Below are positions 45,336 to 55,181 of a stretch of 64,000 bases of DNA, piece by piece; the first letter of the stretch is position 1, and every line of letters begins with the position of its first letter. The notes beneath the pieces are model-generated. The model had not been told where the DNA came from. It saw only the letters and a program-made list of their open reading frames with translations, and searched no databases. This DNA is from Agrobacterium sp. RAC06 (GTDB lineage: Bacteria > Pseudomonadota > Alphaproteobacteria > Rhizobiales > Rhizobiaceae). The stretch covers positions 620,001 through 684,000 of the forward strand of contig NZ_CP016499.1 of the NCBI RefSeq assembly GCF_001713475.1, read 5' to 3'. The position numbers were made by a program, and so were the translations under genes.

Positions 45336-46322
45336 TCAGAGCGCCTGCAAGGCGTCGTATTGCTCCTTAGACCAGCCGGCGCCGGACTCCGGATCGTTGT
45401 GCAGAGGCACAGCCGCATCGATGAATGGTTGGCGATCCACCTCGACAACCGTCTTTCCGAGGCCCCGGAACTCGTCGGCAAGACGGCCTTCTGCGGCACG
45501 GATCTCATCCGTCGCGCGGGAGGCGGCCTCTTTCAGGACCTCATCCATGACAACCTTCTGCTCATCGGACAACTGCCCCATGACATGGCCACCGACGATG
45601 GTCAGGAGCGATTCCGTGATATGGCCGCTGAGCATGATATGGCTCTGTACCTCGTAGAACTTCTTGGCCATGATCGTCGGCAAAGGGTTCTCCTGGCCAT
45701 CGACCGTGCCCTGCTGCAGGGCGAGATAGACTTCGGCAAAGGCGATCGGGGTGGCATTCGCACCGACAGACTTGGTGAACATCAGGAAGAGCGGAGCGGG
45801 CGGGACGCGAAGCTTCATGCCCTTCATGTCATCGGGCTTGGTCACTTCCCGGTTCGCTGTCAGATGCCGCTGGCCGTAATAGGTCAGCGCATGCACCTTG
45901 TGGCCGGTCGCAGAGTCGTAGCCGCCCGCAATGCCCTTGAAGAGGTCGCTGTCGCGATAGGCTTGCCAGTGGTCGAAATCCCTGAGAATGAAGGGGGCAT
46001 TGGAGATCGCGATCGGCTTGTGGATGGCGCCGGCGAAGGCAACGCCGGTGTAGATGATGTCGACGGTCCCGAGGCCAAGTCCCTCGTTGATCTGGTTCTC
46101 ATTGCCGAGTTGCGAGGCCGGAAAGACAGAGATCGAGATCTCGCCATTGGTCCGCTTCTTGATCTCCTCGGCCGCCCACATCGCTTGCGTGTGATAGGGC
46201 TCGCCGGTCTCGTATACATGCGCCCATTTGAACTCCATGGCCGCCTGTGCCGGTGCTGCGAAAATGCCTGCCAATGACAGTGTGGCGAGCGCCAAGGTGG
46301 CGCCTCTGCGGGTCAGTTTCAT
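45336..46322 (-). CDS. TRAP transporter periplasmic solute-binding protein (DctP-like)
   Basis: 328 residues. Signal peptide MKLTRRGATLALATLSLAGI followed by an Ala-rich cleavage region. The mature protein has the DctP features: FKWAHVYETGEP near the start, the conserved KLRVPPAP arginine that salt-bridges a carboxylate ligand, and GTVDGQENPL. The substrate is thus probably an organic or sugar acid. The start at 46322 is fixed by the signal peptide. A GntR-type palindrome lies 153 bp upstream. Confidence 0.94.
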   Translation of the reverse strand: MKLTRRGATLALATLSLAGIFAAPAQAAMEFKWAHVYETGEPYHTQAMWAAEEIKKRTNGEISISVFPASQLGNENQINEGLGLGTVDIIYTGVAFAGAIHKPIAISNAPFILRDFDHWQAYRDSDLFKGIAGGYDSATGHKVHALTYYGQRHLTANREVTKPDDMKGMKLRVPPAPLFLMFTKSVGANATPIAFAEVYLALQQGTVDGQENPLPTIMAKKFYEVQSHIMLSGHITESLLTIVGGHVMGQLSDEQKVVMDEVLKEAASRATDEIRAAEGRLADEFRGLGKTVVEVDRQPFIDAAVPLHNDPESGAGWSKEQYDALQAL

Positions 46323-46474
46323 GATCAGTCCTCCCAATGCCGGGGATCCCGGCCGTTCCTCCGAATGATCGTCCAGCCGCGCAAGACAGTATGCCCGCCT
46401 TCCGCCGACGTGCCGCATGCCTCCACATGCGCCGTCGCTCTGTCCGAGGCTGAAACGCGACCTCCATCACGCCA

Positions 46475-46489
46475 ACCTGTCGTACAGGT
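46475..46489. promoter_or_regulatory. GntR/FCD-type palindrome upstream of the TRAP operon
   Basis: ACCTGTCGTACAGGT has perfect six-base arms around CGT and contains TGTCGTACA, close to the TGT-N3-ACA core bound by FCD-type GntR repressors of sugar-acid transport genes. No GntR gene lies in the window. It is between the divergent TRAP operon and GH3 gene, so it could regulate either. Confidence 0.45.
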
Positions 46490-46677
46490 AGTTTCTGATA
46501 AGTCGATGGTCAACAGACAACTTTGAGCGAACTCAAATTTGCGCGGCCGGGCGCTCTAAACAGCCATGACGTGCATATTGCCCTTGTATTCTTGGCGCCT
46601 TTGTCGTTGGCTCCTGACAAAAGCATCATCTTGGGGATCACCGCGTGCCCCGAGACATGAGATCAGGAGGAAGACGC

Positions 46678-49164
46678 GTGCTCGACGAATTGCTCGACCA
46701 GATGACCCTTGAGGAGCAGGTTGCGCTGCTGGCGGGGGCAGATTTCTGGACCACGGTTGCGGTTGAACGCCTCGGCATTCCCAAGATCAAGGTGACCGAC
46801 GGGCCGAACGGCGCACGCGGTGGTGGATCGCTGGTCGGCGGCGTCAAATCGGCCTGCTTCCCCGCAGCCATCGGCATCGGCGCCAGCTGGAACCCCGCGC
46901 TGGTGCGCGATATGGGCGTGGCACTGGCTGAAGAGGCGAAGACAAAGAGCGCGCGGGTCCTTCTCGCGCCGACCGTCAACATCCACCGCTCTGGCCTCAA
47001 CGGCCGCAACTTCGAATGCTATTCGGAGGACCCGATGCTGACCTCGGCGCTGGCGGTCGCCTATATCGAGGGGGTGCAGTCGCAGGGCATCGCTGCCACG
47101 ATCAAGCATTTCGTCGCCAATGAAAGCGAGGTCGAGCGGCAGACCATGTCGTCGGATCTCGACGAGCGCACCCTGCGCGAGATCTACCTTCCGCCCTTCG
47201 AGGCGGCCGTGAAAAAGGCTGGCGTCTGGGCGATCATGTCCTCCTACAACCGGTTGAACGGTGTCTGGACCAGCGAAAATCACTGGCTGCTGACCGAACT
47301 GCTGCGCGCGGAATGGGGCTATGACGGAATCGTCATGTCCGACTGGTTCGGCTCGCATACGACAGAAGCCTCTGTCATTGGTGGGCTCGATCTTGAAATG
47401 CCCGGTCCGACGCGCGATCGTGGCGAGAAGCTGGTCGCAGCCGTCCGCGAGGGCAGGGTGCCGGCCGAAACCGTCAAGGCTGCCGCACGCCGCATGCTCT
47501 TGCTGCTCGAGCGAGTCGGAGCATTCGAAGACCCGAAGATGGAAGAAGAGAAGGCCGTCGATCGCCCCGAACACCGTGCGCTCATCCGCAAACTTGGCGC
47601 CGAGGGCATGGTTCTCTTGAAGAATGATGGCATCCTGCCGCTCGACAAATCTGCCCTCGACCGTATCGCGGTACTCGGCCCCAACGCCGCCGAACCGCGT
47701 GTGATGGGCGGCGGCAGCGCCCAGATCAACGCGCATTACAAGGTGAGCCCGCTCGAGGGCATTCGCACAGCGTTGTCGGGTACCAATCGCGTCATCCACC
47801 TCAAGGCCTGCCGGAATAACCGCCTGACGCAGATGATCAGGGGCGAGGTCTCCGTCGACTTCTTCCATGGACGTGACTGGTCCGGCCCAGTCGTGCAGCG
47901 CTCCACGGCCGAGGAAAGCCAGTTCTTCTGGCTCGACATGCCGGATGCTTCCCTCGACCCTCGGAATTTCTCGGCGCGCATCACCACGCGCTTCCGCCCC
48001 GAGGAGACAGGCAACCATATCTTCGGCCTCACCAATGCGGGCTTCGCCAAGCTCTATGTCGACGGCGAACTTGTCGTGGATGGCGAGACCGGCTGGGCGA
48101 AAGGCGACAATTTCTTCGGCCTCGGGAATACCGAAGTGCGGGTCGAAAAGCCGCTCGAAGCCGGACGCAGCTATGAGATCCGCGTCGATTACCGCGCCAT
48201 GCCCGAGGGTTATGAGGGCATCGAGATCCGTGCCGTGCGCTTCGGCGTGGAACTCCCGACGTCCGATGCGGCGATCGCCGAGGCCGTCGAGCAAGCCAAG
48301 GCCTGTGACCTCGCCATCCTACTTGTTGGCCGGGAAGGGGAGTGGGATACCGAAGGCCTCGACCTGCCCAACATGCGCCTGCCCGGACGGCAGGAGGAAC
48401 TGATCGAGAAGGTCGCAGCCGTCAATCCGCGCACCGTTGTCGTCCTCCAGACCGGCGGCCCGGTGGAAATGCCATGGCTCGACAAGGTCTCGGCCGTCAT
48501 CGAGGCCTGGTATCCGGGCCAGGAAGCGGGCAATGCGATTGCCGACGTGCTCTTTGGCGATGCCGAGCCTGGCGGGCGTCTGCCGCAGACCTTCCCGCAG
48601 CGTCTTTCCGACAATTCCACCATGACAGGTGATCCCAGAACGTATCCGGGCGAAAACGGCCATGTCGTCTACGCGGAAGGCCTCGCGGTCGGCTATCGCC
48701 ACCATGATGCGGATGGCGCAAAGCCGCTCTTCCCATTCGGTTACGGCCTGTCCTACACGACATTTGCCTGGTCCGTGCCGCGTGCCTCGAGCGTCGATAT
48801 GGGGGCTGACGGCGTTGCTATCGAAATCGAAGTGACGAACACAGGCGACCGGGCAGGGGCCGAACTGGTCCAGCTCTACGTCAAGTCAAAGGCGTCGCGC
48901 CTGCGGCGTCCGGTAAAGGAACTGAAGGCCTTCGCCAAGCTGCATGTCATGGCCGACGAGACTGCGACGGCAAGGCTTTCGCTCGCCGTCCGCGACCTCG
49001 CTTACTTCGATCCGCAAGCCCGCGCCTGGATTGCCGAAGCCGGCGAATACGAGCTCGTCATTGCCGCCAATGCCGAGGATATCCGCGCCACGCTGCCGCT
49101 GAAGTTGGCCAGCGAGTGGCGGGAAGTGGTATCGGCCCCGCCTCTGCCTACGGTCGTCGACTGA
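46678..49164 (+). CDS. Glycoside hydrolase family 3 beta-glucosidase with PA14 domain
   Basis: 828 residues from GTG 46678, which has AGGAGGAAG at ideal spacing; an in-frame GTG at 46645 is less good. The N-terminal barrel contains the GH3 nucleophile in GIVMSDWFGSHTT (Asp222) and the KHFVANE block. A PA14-like insert (about residues 390-530, with FSARITTRFRPEETG) follows the first part of the C-terminal domain, and the protein ends in a fibronectin III-like domain. No signal peptide, so it is likely cytosolic and acts on imported beta-glucosides. Divergent from the TRAP operon. Confidence 0.92.
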   Translation: MLDELLDQMTLEEQVALLAGADFWTTVAVERLGIPKIKVTDGPNGARGGGSLVGGVKSACFPAAIGIGASWNPALVRDMGVALAEEAKTKSARVLLAPTVNIHRSGLNGRNFECYSEDPMLTSALAVAYIEGVQSQGIAATIKHFVANESEVERQTMSSDLDERTLREIYLPPFEAAVKKAGVWAIMSSYNRLNGVWTSENHWLLTELLRAEWGYDGIVMSDWFGSHTTEASVIGGLDLEMPGPTRDRGEKLVAAVREGRVPAETVKAAARRMLLLLERVGAFEDPKMEEEKAVDRPEHRALIRKLGAEGMVLLKNDGILPLDKSALDRIAVLGPNAAEPRVMGGGSAQINAHYKVSPLEGIRTALSGTNRVIHLKACRNNRLTQMIRGEVSVDFFHGRDWSGPVVQRSTAEESQFFWLDMPDASLDPRNFSARITTRFRPEETGNHIFGLTNAGFAKLYVDGELVVDGETGWAKGDNFFGLGNTEVRVEKPLEAGRSYEIRVDYRAMPEGYEGIEIRAVRFGVELPTSDAAIAEAVEQAKACDLAILLVGREGEWDTEGLDLPNMRLPGRQEELIEKVAAVNPRTVVVLQTGGPVEMPWLDKVSAVIEAWYPGQEAGNAIADVLFGDAEPGGRLPQTFPQRLSDNSTMTGDPRTYPGENGHVVYAEGLAVGYRHHDADGAKPLFPFGYGLSYTTFAWSVPRASSVDMGADGVAIEIEVTNTGDRAGAELVQLYVKSKASRLRRPVKELKAFAKLHVMADETATARLSLAVRDLAYFDPQARAWIAEAGEYELVIAANAEDIRATLPLKLASEWREVVSAPPLPTVVD

Positions 49165-49274
49165 AGCGATACGCGATGCGGCGGAGATATCGAGCCCTCC
49201 GCCGTCTCTTGCCGTGCCGTGAAATTCGATTAGAAGGCTACCATGTCTTCGAAACCGCAGCGGATCCCTTGAGC

Positions 49275-50030
49275 ATGCGCCTCTTCCTCGGATCCGATTT
49301 TCACGTCGATTATCGTCAGAACCTCGACTGGCTGCGAGCGCTGTCCCGCGCCGATTTCACCGATGACGTGCTCATCGTTGCCGGCGATCTCTCCGACGAA
49401 CTCGATCTGGTGAAAGCCTGTTTCGACGAACTGGTTCCGCGCTACGCCAAGGTGCTCTTTCTGCCGGGCAATCACGATCTCTGGACGGCGAGAAGCGGGA
49501 AGGGGCCGTCCTTCGAGAAATTCGAAACTCTGAATGCCCTCTGCCACGGCTACGGTATCGAGACCCGACCGGTTGCCATCGGCAAGACCCTGATCGTGCC
49601 GATGCTCGCCTGGTATGATTATTCCTTTGGCGAGCCAGGTCCGACCATCCGCCGCGGCTGGATGGATTTCTACAAATGCAACTGGGAAGGCTTGGACCCC
49701 GCCGAGGTCGCGGCCCGTTTCGACGCGATGAACGTGATGCCGGATACGTCAGGCTTTGATGCCATCTACAGCGTCTCGCATTTCGTGCCGCGCATCGACC
49801 TGATGCCGGCGCGTTATCCCGAGAAGCACAAGGCGCTGTTTCCGGTGCTCGGCACAGACCGCCTGGAGCGCCGCATTCGTTCGCTTGGATCCTCGAAGCA
49901 TTTCTATGGACACAGCCATCTGAACCGCAACAAGGAGATCGACGGCGTCACCTACATCAACAATGCCTTCGGCTATCCCAAGGAAACCGAGATCTCGGCC
50001 AAGACCATCCTGCAGGTCGCTGATCTCTAA
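49275..50030 (+). CDS. Calcineurin-like metallophosphoesterase
   Basis: 251 residues. Metal-binding blocks in order: GSDFHVDY, VAGDLSD, LPGNHDLW, a His in YSVSHFVPR, and YGHSHLNRN. These define the two-metal phosphoesterase fold; the substrate is unknown. ATG 49275 begins directly at the conserved first strand (MRLFLGSDFH). The open frame upstream overlaps the end of the GH3 gene and looks non-coding. Confidence 0.9.
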   Translation: MRLFLGSDFHVDYRQNLDWLRALSRADFTDDVLIVAGDLSDELDLVKACFDELVPRYAKVLFLPGNHDLWTARSGKGPSFEKFETLNALCHGYGIETRPVAIGKTLIVPMLAWYDYSFGEPGPTIRRGWMDFYKCNWEGLDPAEVAARFDAMNVMPDTSGFDAIYSVSHFVPRIDLMPARYPEKHKALFPVLGTDRLERRIRSLGSSKHFYGHSHLNRNKEIDGVTYINNAFGYPKETEISAKTILQVADL

Positions 50031-50068
50031 GCATGGGGAAGCGCCCGACCGAGCGCCTCGACCATACA

Positions 50069-51711
50069 AACAATGTGGCGGAGGAGTTGGAATGTCCGCT
50101 GTGCTGCAAAGTTAAAATGTCCGCAGCAGTCGCCACACAGCACCACGATCAGCCCCGATCTGAGCGGCAGACCCGCTTGCAAGATCAGATCGGGGCGGGT
50201 GGGGGCACACCGCTTCGGCTTTAGCTTTGAGACCATTGTACGGCACTTCATTCCGCAGCCTCCTGCCGCGACAATGCCTTCGTCCGCTTGGCAATCACCA
50301 CCGGATCACTCATGAAGTCCGTCCGCCGGCCAGGCTTCCCAACGCGCTTGACGTAACCATTCTTGCCGCTGTTGCTCTTTACTTTCGGCTTGTCCTGCTG
50401 TTCCTGGCGCTCCCTGATATAGGCCAATACGTCACCCAGCCGCTTGTTCTCGGTGATCGCCGCATGCGTTACCCGCTGCTCCTTGTCGAACACCGTGTAG
50501 GGCAGGGAATGGCCTTTCCAACGAATGTCCAGGTGGCCGTCTGCATAGGCGTAGGTCTCGACATATTTGCCAACTAGACCACGCGTGACTTCGCTCTCCT
50601 CCAGCATGATCCGCTTGCCCTCGAACGAGAACGTCAGTTGCGATCCGACATAGCGCTGCTCGCGCTTGCACAGGATCTCCGTCAACCGATCCGGCGCCAG
50701 ATTCAGCGGCCGGTGCAGGTCGTCCGAACGGGCAGGGGTAACCGCAAAACGCGCATTGTAGTCCTCCATGAAAACAGGCAGAAACGCATTGCCCGCCTCC
50801 ATGGTCGCGATCCCTGCGAGCCGCAGCTCCTTGACCAACCGATCCTGCAGCGTCCGGTTCATCCGCTCAACACGGCCTTTGGCCTGGCTCGAGTTTGCAC
50901 AAAGAATCTCGATATTTAACTCGCAAAGCGCACGTCCGAACTGCGTCATGCCCTGGCCACCTTTGGCATCCTTCTTCGCCACCCGAAACACCGAATGCTT
51001 GTCCGAATAAAAGGCAATCGGTGCGCCGTGACGCTTGAGATAGAGCTCCAGCGCATCGAAGTAGGTGAAGGCACTTTCGGAACGCACAAAGCGCAACTGC
51101 ATCAACTTGCCGGTCGCATCGTCGACAAACACCAGCAGCGAACACGATGGTCCACGATCCTCGAACCAGCGGTGCTCTGACCCGTCGATCTGCACCAGCT
51201 CGCCATAGGCTTCGCGCCGCAGTCGCGGTTGATGAAACGTCCGGCGCTGCTTGCGCGACAACCACAGCCCAGCATCGGACATCCAACCGCGCACCGTCTC
51301 GCGCGACACACGCAAGCCATCGCGCTCAGTCAGCTTCTCGGCTGCCAACGTCGGACCGAAATCTGCATAACGTTCGCGGACCAGCGTTATCGCATAATCG
51401 CGAACCCCGTCACTGATCCGATTGTTTGAGGGCCGGCCGATCGCCTTGTGACGGATCGACGCCGCGCCGCCGGTCCGGATACGCTCCAGCAGCCGGCGTA
51501 CCTGACGCTCGCTCAGGTCAAGCACATGCGCCGCTGAAACCGTGGTCATCCGCCCGGCAACTACCCTCGACAGAATCTCGATCCGCTGCAGATCACGCTC
51601 GCTCATCGCTATCAATCCCATCTGCAATCTCCCACGCATCGTTCAGGACCGGGGAGTGTGACATTCCAACTTTGCAGAAACAGGACATTCTAACTTTGCG
51701 GCTACAAACAA
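50069..51711. mobile_element. Insertion sequence with ISNCY-like transposase, IRs and 5-bp target duplication
   Basis: Element proper 50074-51706 (1633 bp), flanked by AACAA at 50069-50073 and 51707-51711. The ends begin TGT and end ACA. Inverted repeats extend inward over more than 40 bp with mismatches; each end has two copies of a block like AAAGTT-R-R-AATGTCC (left 50086-50122, right 51658-51694). One complete transposase gene lies inside. It interrupts the gap between the metallophosphoesterase and MBL genes, so no gene is obviously broken. Confidence 0.82.
50248..51639 (-). CDS. Transposase, ISNCY-type DDE family
   Basis: 463 residues. N-terminal helix-turn-helix (VSAAHVLDLSERQVRRLLER) followed by an integrase-type rve core: LVQIDGSEHRWFEDRG with the first Asp, FYSDKHSVF with the second, and ANSSQAKGRVERMNRT with the final Glu. 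C-terminal basic tail (KNGYVKRVGKPGRRTDFMSD). Full length with no frameshift, so it may be active. Start could be MRGRLQM at 51639 or the later MSERDL. Confidence 0.9.
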   Translation of the reverse strand: MRGRLQMGLIAMSERDLQRIEILSRVVAGRMTTVSAAHVLDLSERQVRRLLERIRTGGAASIRHKAIGRPSNNRISDGVRDYAITLVRERYADFGPTLAAEKLTERDGLRVSRETVRGWMSDAGLWLSRKQRRTFHQPRLRREAYGELVQIDGSEHRWFEDRGPSCSLLVFVDDATGKLMQLRFVRSESAFTYFDALELYLKRHGAPIAFYSDKHSVFRVAKKDAKGGQGMTQFGRALCELNIEILCANSSQAKGRVERMNRTLQDRLVKELRLAGIATMEAGNAFLPVFMEDYNARFAVTPARSDDLHRPLNLAPDRLTEILCKREQRYVGSQLTFSFEGKRIMLEESEVTRGLVGKYVETYAYADGHLDIRWKGHSLPYTVFDKEQRVTHAAITENKRLGDVLAYIRERQEQQDKPKVKSNSGKNGYVKRVGKPGRRTDFMSDPVVIAKRTKALSRQEAAE

Positions 51712-51812
51712 AGATCGCATAAGATAGATTATGGAACTTATGTGCACATTGTAGTGGGCCTAGTCCGGTCACAATGCATTGAATATCACCGCCTCGCAGC
51801 AAACTCAGCTTC

Positions 51813-52640
51813 TCAGGAAACACAGATATCCAATTCAAATTCCATGACAAACTGATCGTAGCCTGGCTCGACATGCGGCGGCGTCTCACCCATCACGGTT
51901 TCATAGTCGAGCGGCGTATGCATATGCGTGAGCACCGCATGTTTGGGCGCCAGACGCTCGATCCAGCCGAGTGCCTGTTCGAGCGTCAGATGGCTCGGAT
52001 GCGGCCGGTACTGCAGTGCGTCGATGTAAAGCAGCTCAAGCCCTGAGAGCTTGGCGACCGTCTCTTCGGGAAAGTCGGAGACATCGCAACAGTACGCCAC
52101 ATCACCGATCCGAAACCCGAGCGATATGATGTCACCATGCTGCTGGACCAGCGGCAGAAGCATTATGGAACCACCGGCGCCATCAATTACGATGGGTTGG
52201 TCCATGTCCTCGACAATGACCGGCGCCACGATCGGCGGATAGCTGCTACCCGGCGGTGTCTTCAGGCAATAGCCGAAACCTTCCTCGATACGGGCCATGG
52301 TGAACGGCTCCGCATAGATCGGGATTCGGTTTCTCTGCGTGATGAAATAGCCTCTGACATCGTCGATGCCATGCAGATGATCCGCATGGGCATGGCTGTA
52401 GACGACGGCATCGAGATGCTCGACCTTGGCGCGGATCATCTGCTCGCGAAAATCCGGGCCGGTATCAACGACGACAGTCGTCTTGCCGCCATCGGGTCCG
52501 ATCTGTTCGATCAGGAAGGACGCGCGGGTCCGCCGGTTGCGCGGATTTTCAGGGTCGCAATTGCCCCAGTCGCCGTTGATCCTGGGGACGCCGGGAGACG
52601 AGGAACAACCGAGCAGCGTGAACCGGCGCGTGACCTGCAT
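51813..52640 (-). CDS. MBL-fold metallo-hydrolase
   Basis: 275 residues of the metallo-beta-lactamase fold, in the PhnP-like group. The metal motif is SHAHADHLHGIDD, with later YCCDVSDFPEE and AVLTHMHTPLDYE supplying further ligands. Likely a phosphodiesterase; substrate unknown. Just 10 bp separate it from the upstream TatD gene on the same strand, part of the tmk-holB-metG-tatD-mbl cluster well known in rhizobia. Confidence 0.9.
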   Translation of the reverse strand: MQVTRRFTLLGCSSSPGVPRINGDWGNCDPENPRNRRTRASFLIEQIGPDGGKTTVVVDTGPDFREQMIRAKVEHLDAVVYSHAHADHLHGIDDVRGYFITQRNRIPIYAEPFTMARIEEGFGYCLKTPPGSSYPPIVAPVIVEDMDQPIVIDGAGGSIMLLPLVQQHGDIISLGFRIGDVAYCCDVSDFPEETVAKLSGLELLYIDALQYRPHPSHLTLEQALGWIERLAPKHAVLTHMHTPLDYETVMGETPPHVEPGYDQFVMEFELDICVS

Positions 52641-52650
52641 CAGGGTTCCC

Positions 52651-53436
52651 TCAGCCCAGCCTGGGCATCTTCGAGAAGCAGCGGAAGGCGTTCTCTGTCG
52701 TCACGTCTGCCATCTCCGCGTAGCTCACGCCTTTGACCTCGGCAAGAACCTCGGCCGTGTTGACCACATAGGACGGTTCGTTGCGTTTTCCACGCCAGCG
52801 CTTCGGCGCCAGATACGGCGCGTCTGTCTCGACCAGCAGCCGGTCCATCGGCACGCTTTTCACGATCTCGCGTAGCTCTTCCGACTTCGGGAAGGTCACA
52901 ATGCCGGAGAAGGAGACGTAACCGCCGAGCGCCACACCGGTATCGGCAAGCGCCTGGCCGGACGAGAAGCAGTGCAGAATGAAGGGGAAGGCGCCCTTCC
53001 CTGTTTCCTCGGTCAGGATATCGGCCATATCTTCGTCAGCGCTGCGGCTGTGAATGACGAGCGGCAGGCCCGTGCGCCGCGCCGCCTCGATATGGCGGAT
53101 CAGGCCCGTCTTCTGGTCCTCGGGCTTCTGCGTGTCGTAGAAATAGTCGAGACCAGCCTCGCCGATCGCCACGATCTTCTCGTGGCTTTCCGCAAGTTCC
53201 ACCAGTTCATCTGCCGTCACATCCAGCTCGTCGCCGGCATTGTTCGGATGCGTACCAACCGAGCAGAAGACGCTGGGGTAACGCTCGGTGAGCGCCAGCA
53301 ACGTCGGAAGCTTGCGAACCCGCGTCGAGATCGTCACCATCTGTTTCACGCCGGCCTGATGCGCGCGCGTGACAAGCTCGTCACGCTCAGCGTCGAAATC
53401 GGCGAAATCCAGATGGCAATGGGTATCGATCAACAT
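52651..53436 (-). CDS. TatD-family metal-dependent hydrolase
   Basis: 261 residues beginning MLIDTHCHLDF, the first metal motif (HxH). Further signatures are AIGEAGLDYFYD, HSRSADEDM, ILHCFSSG and VETDAPYL. Family members are 3'-5' DNases or related hydrolases. The start at 53436 is fixed by the motif at the N-terminus; the longer open frame overlaps metG and is spurious. It is 4 bp downstream of metG. Confidence 0.94.
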   Translation of the reverse strand: MLIDTHCHLDFADFDAERDELVTRAHQAGVKQMVTISTRVRKLPTLLALTERYPSVFCSVGTHPNNAGDELDVTADELVELAESHEKIVAIGEAGLDYFYDTQKPEDQKTGLIRHIEAARRTGLPLVIHSRSADEDMADILTEETGKGAFPFILHCFSSGQALADTGVALGGYVSFSGIVTFPKSEELREIVKSVPMDRLLVETDAPYLAPKRWRGKRNEPSYVVNTAEVLAEVKGVSYAEMADVTTENAFRCFSKMPRLG

Positions 53437-53440
53437 CGTC

Positions 53441-54994
53441 TCAAGCCTTGCCCGCGTCCGGGGCAACGTAGCGCGGATAGACCGGCGAGGGTGCAGGCAG
53501 TTCGGTGCCCGGCTGCAGACGTCCTGCAGCGCCGAGCTTGGCGAAGACGCGGTCTTCCTCAGCCACGGCGACCAGATCGAGGATCTTCGCCGAGGTTTCC
53601 GGCATGATCGGTTGGAAGAGGACCGCGATCTGGCGCACAACGTCCGCCGTCACATAAAGCACCGTGCCCATGCGCGCCTCGTCGGTCTTCTTCAGAACCC
53701 ACGGTGCCTGGGCCGCGAAATAGCGGTCGGCCTCGTTGACGATGTTGATGATGGCAGCGACCGCCTTGTGGATCTGCTGCTTGCCCATTTCCTCGCGGCA
53801 GATGTCGATCGCCTCGTCGGCAATCTTCAGGATCGCCTCGTCTTCCGGCGTCAGCGGGCCGGGTGTTGGCACCCTGCCCTCGCAGTTCTTGTTGATCATC
53901 GACAGCGAACGGGAAGCCAGATTGCCGATGCCATTGGCGAGATCGGCATTGATGCGTGTCCCAATGCCCTCTTCCGAATAGCTGCCATCCTGGCCGAAAG
54001 AAACTTCGCGCAGGAAGAAATAGCGGACCTGGTCGAGGCCGAAATGGTTCACGAGGTTCACCGGATCGACGACATTGCCGAGCGACTTCGACATCTTCTC
54101 GCCCTTGTTGAGCAGGAAGCCATGGGCATAGACTCGGCGGGGCAAAGGCAGACCCGCCGACATCAGGAAGGCCGGCCAGTAGACGGCGTGGAAGCGGATG
54201 ATGTCCTTGCCGATGATATGCACGTCGGCCGGCCAGTATTTGGCGCGCGGGCCGTTTTCGTCTTCGACATAACCGGTGGCTGTGATGTAATTGGTGAGCG
54301 CATCGACCCAGACATACATCACATGTTTGTCGTCGCCGGGCACCTTAATGCCCCAGTCGAAGGTGGTGCGCGAGATCGACAGGTCCTTCAGACCCGACTT
54401 GACGAAGGAAATCACCTCGTTGCGGCGCTCGTTCGGACCGATGAAATCAGGCTGGTCCTCGTAGAGCTTGAGAAGCTTGTCTTCATAGGACGAGAGCTTG
54501 AAGAAGTAGCTTTCCTCTTCCACCCATTCGACCGGCGTGCCCTGGGGACCGTAGCGCACGCCATCGGGCCGCACTTCGGTTTCCTCTTCCTGGTAATAGG
54601 CCTCGTCGCGCACCGAATACCAGCCGGCATATCCGCCCTTGTAGACGTCGCCGTTCTTCTCCATCCGGCGCCAGACTTCCTGCACCGTCTCGTGATGGCG
54701 CTTTTCGGTCGTGCGGATGAAGTCATCATTCGAGGAATTGAGCAACTTGCCCATTTCGCGGAATTCGTTGGAATTGCGCTCGGCAAGCTCTTCCGGCGAA
54801 ATGCCCTCGGCGCGTGCCGTCTGCTGCATCTTCTGCCCGTGTTCATCCGTGCCCGTCAGGAAGAACACATCCCGGCCGTCGAGCCGCTGAAACCGCGCCA
54901 TGGCGTCGGTCGCGATCAGCTCATAGGCATGGCCGATATGCGGCTTGCCGTTCGGATAGGAGATGGCAGTCGTGATGTAGAAGGGATCGCTCAT
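53441..54994 (-). CDS. metG: Methionyl-tRNA synthetase
   Basis: 517 residues. Class I signatures: HIGH at residues 19-22 ([10 protein letters not shown]) and KMSKS in [12 protein letters not shown]. It is the short type without the C-terminal dimerisation EMAP domain. Start at 54994 ([10 protein letters not shown]) matches the family; the longer frame adds a basic stretch. In one run with tatD. Confidence 0.97.
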   Translation of the reverse strand: MSDPFYITTAISYPNGKPHIGHAYELIATDAMARFQRLDGRDVFFLTGTDEHGQKMQQTARAEGISPEELAERNSNEFREMGKLLNSSNDDFIRTTEKRHHETVQEVWRRMEKNGDVYKGGYAGWYSVRDEAYYQEEETEVRPDGVRYGPQGTPVEWVEEESYFFKLSSYEDKLLKLYEDQPDFIGPNERRNEVISFVKSGLKDLSISRTTFDWGIKVPGDDKHVMYVWVDALTNYITATGYVEDENGPRAKYWPADVHIIGKDIIRFHAVYWPAFLMSAGLPLPRRVYAHGFLLNKGEKMSKSLGNVVDPVNLVNHFGLDQVRYFFLREVSFGQDGSYSEEGIGTRINADLANGIGNLASRSLSMINKNCEGRVPTPGPLTPEDEAILKIADEAIDICREEMGKQQIHKAVAAIINIVNEADRYFAAQAPWVLKKTDEARMGTVLYVTADVVRQIAVLFQPIMPETSAKILDLVAVAEEDRVFAKLGAAGRLQPGTELPAPSPVYPRYVAPDAGKA

Positions 54995-55181
54995 GGCTTC
55001 TTGTTGTCTTTTCGTCGGTTGCGATTGTCGTGTGCTGTTGTCTCGGCGCCTGACCATGGCGGCGCGCAGCGGCCTGCCATGAACAGCGAAAACAAATGGG
55101 GTCGAACGCTCTTAAAACATTCCTCAGGCTTTAGGAACATCCGTTTTGCTGCAGCGCCATGAAGACGGGTAATCGCGCCCG

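Noticed and set aside
53369..55162. A 597-residue plus-strand frame across metG
   Set aside because: Antisense to metG and tatD; no family signature.
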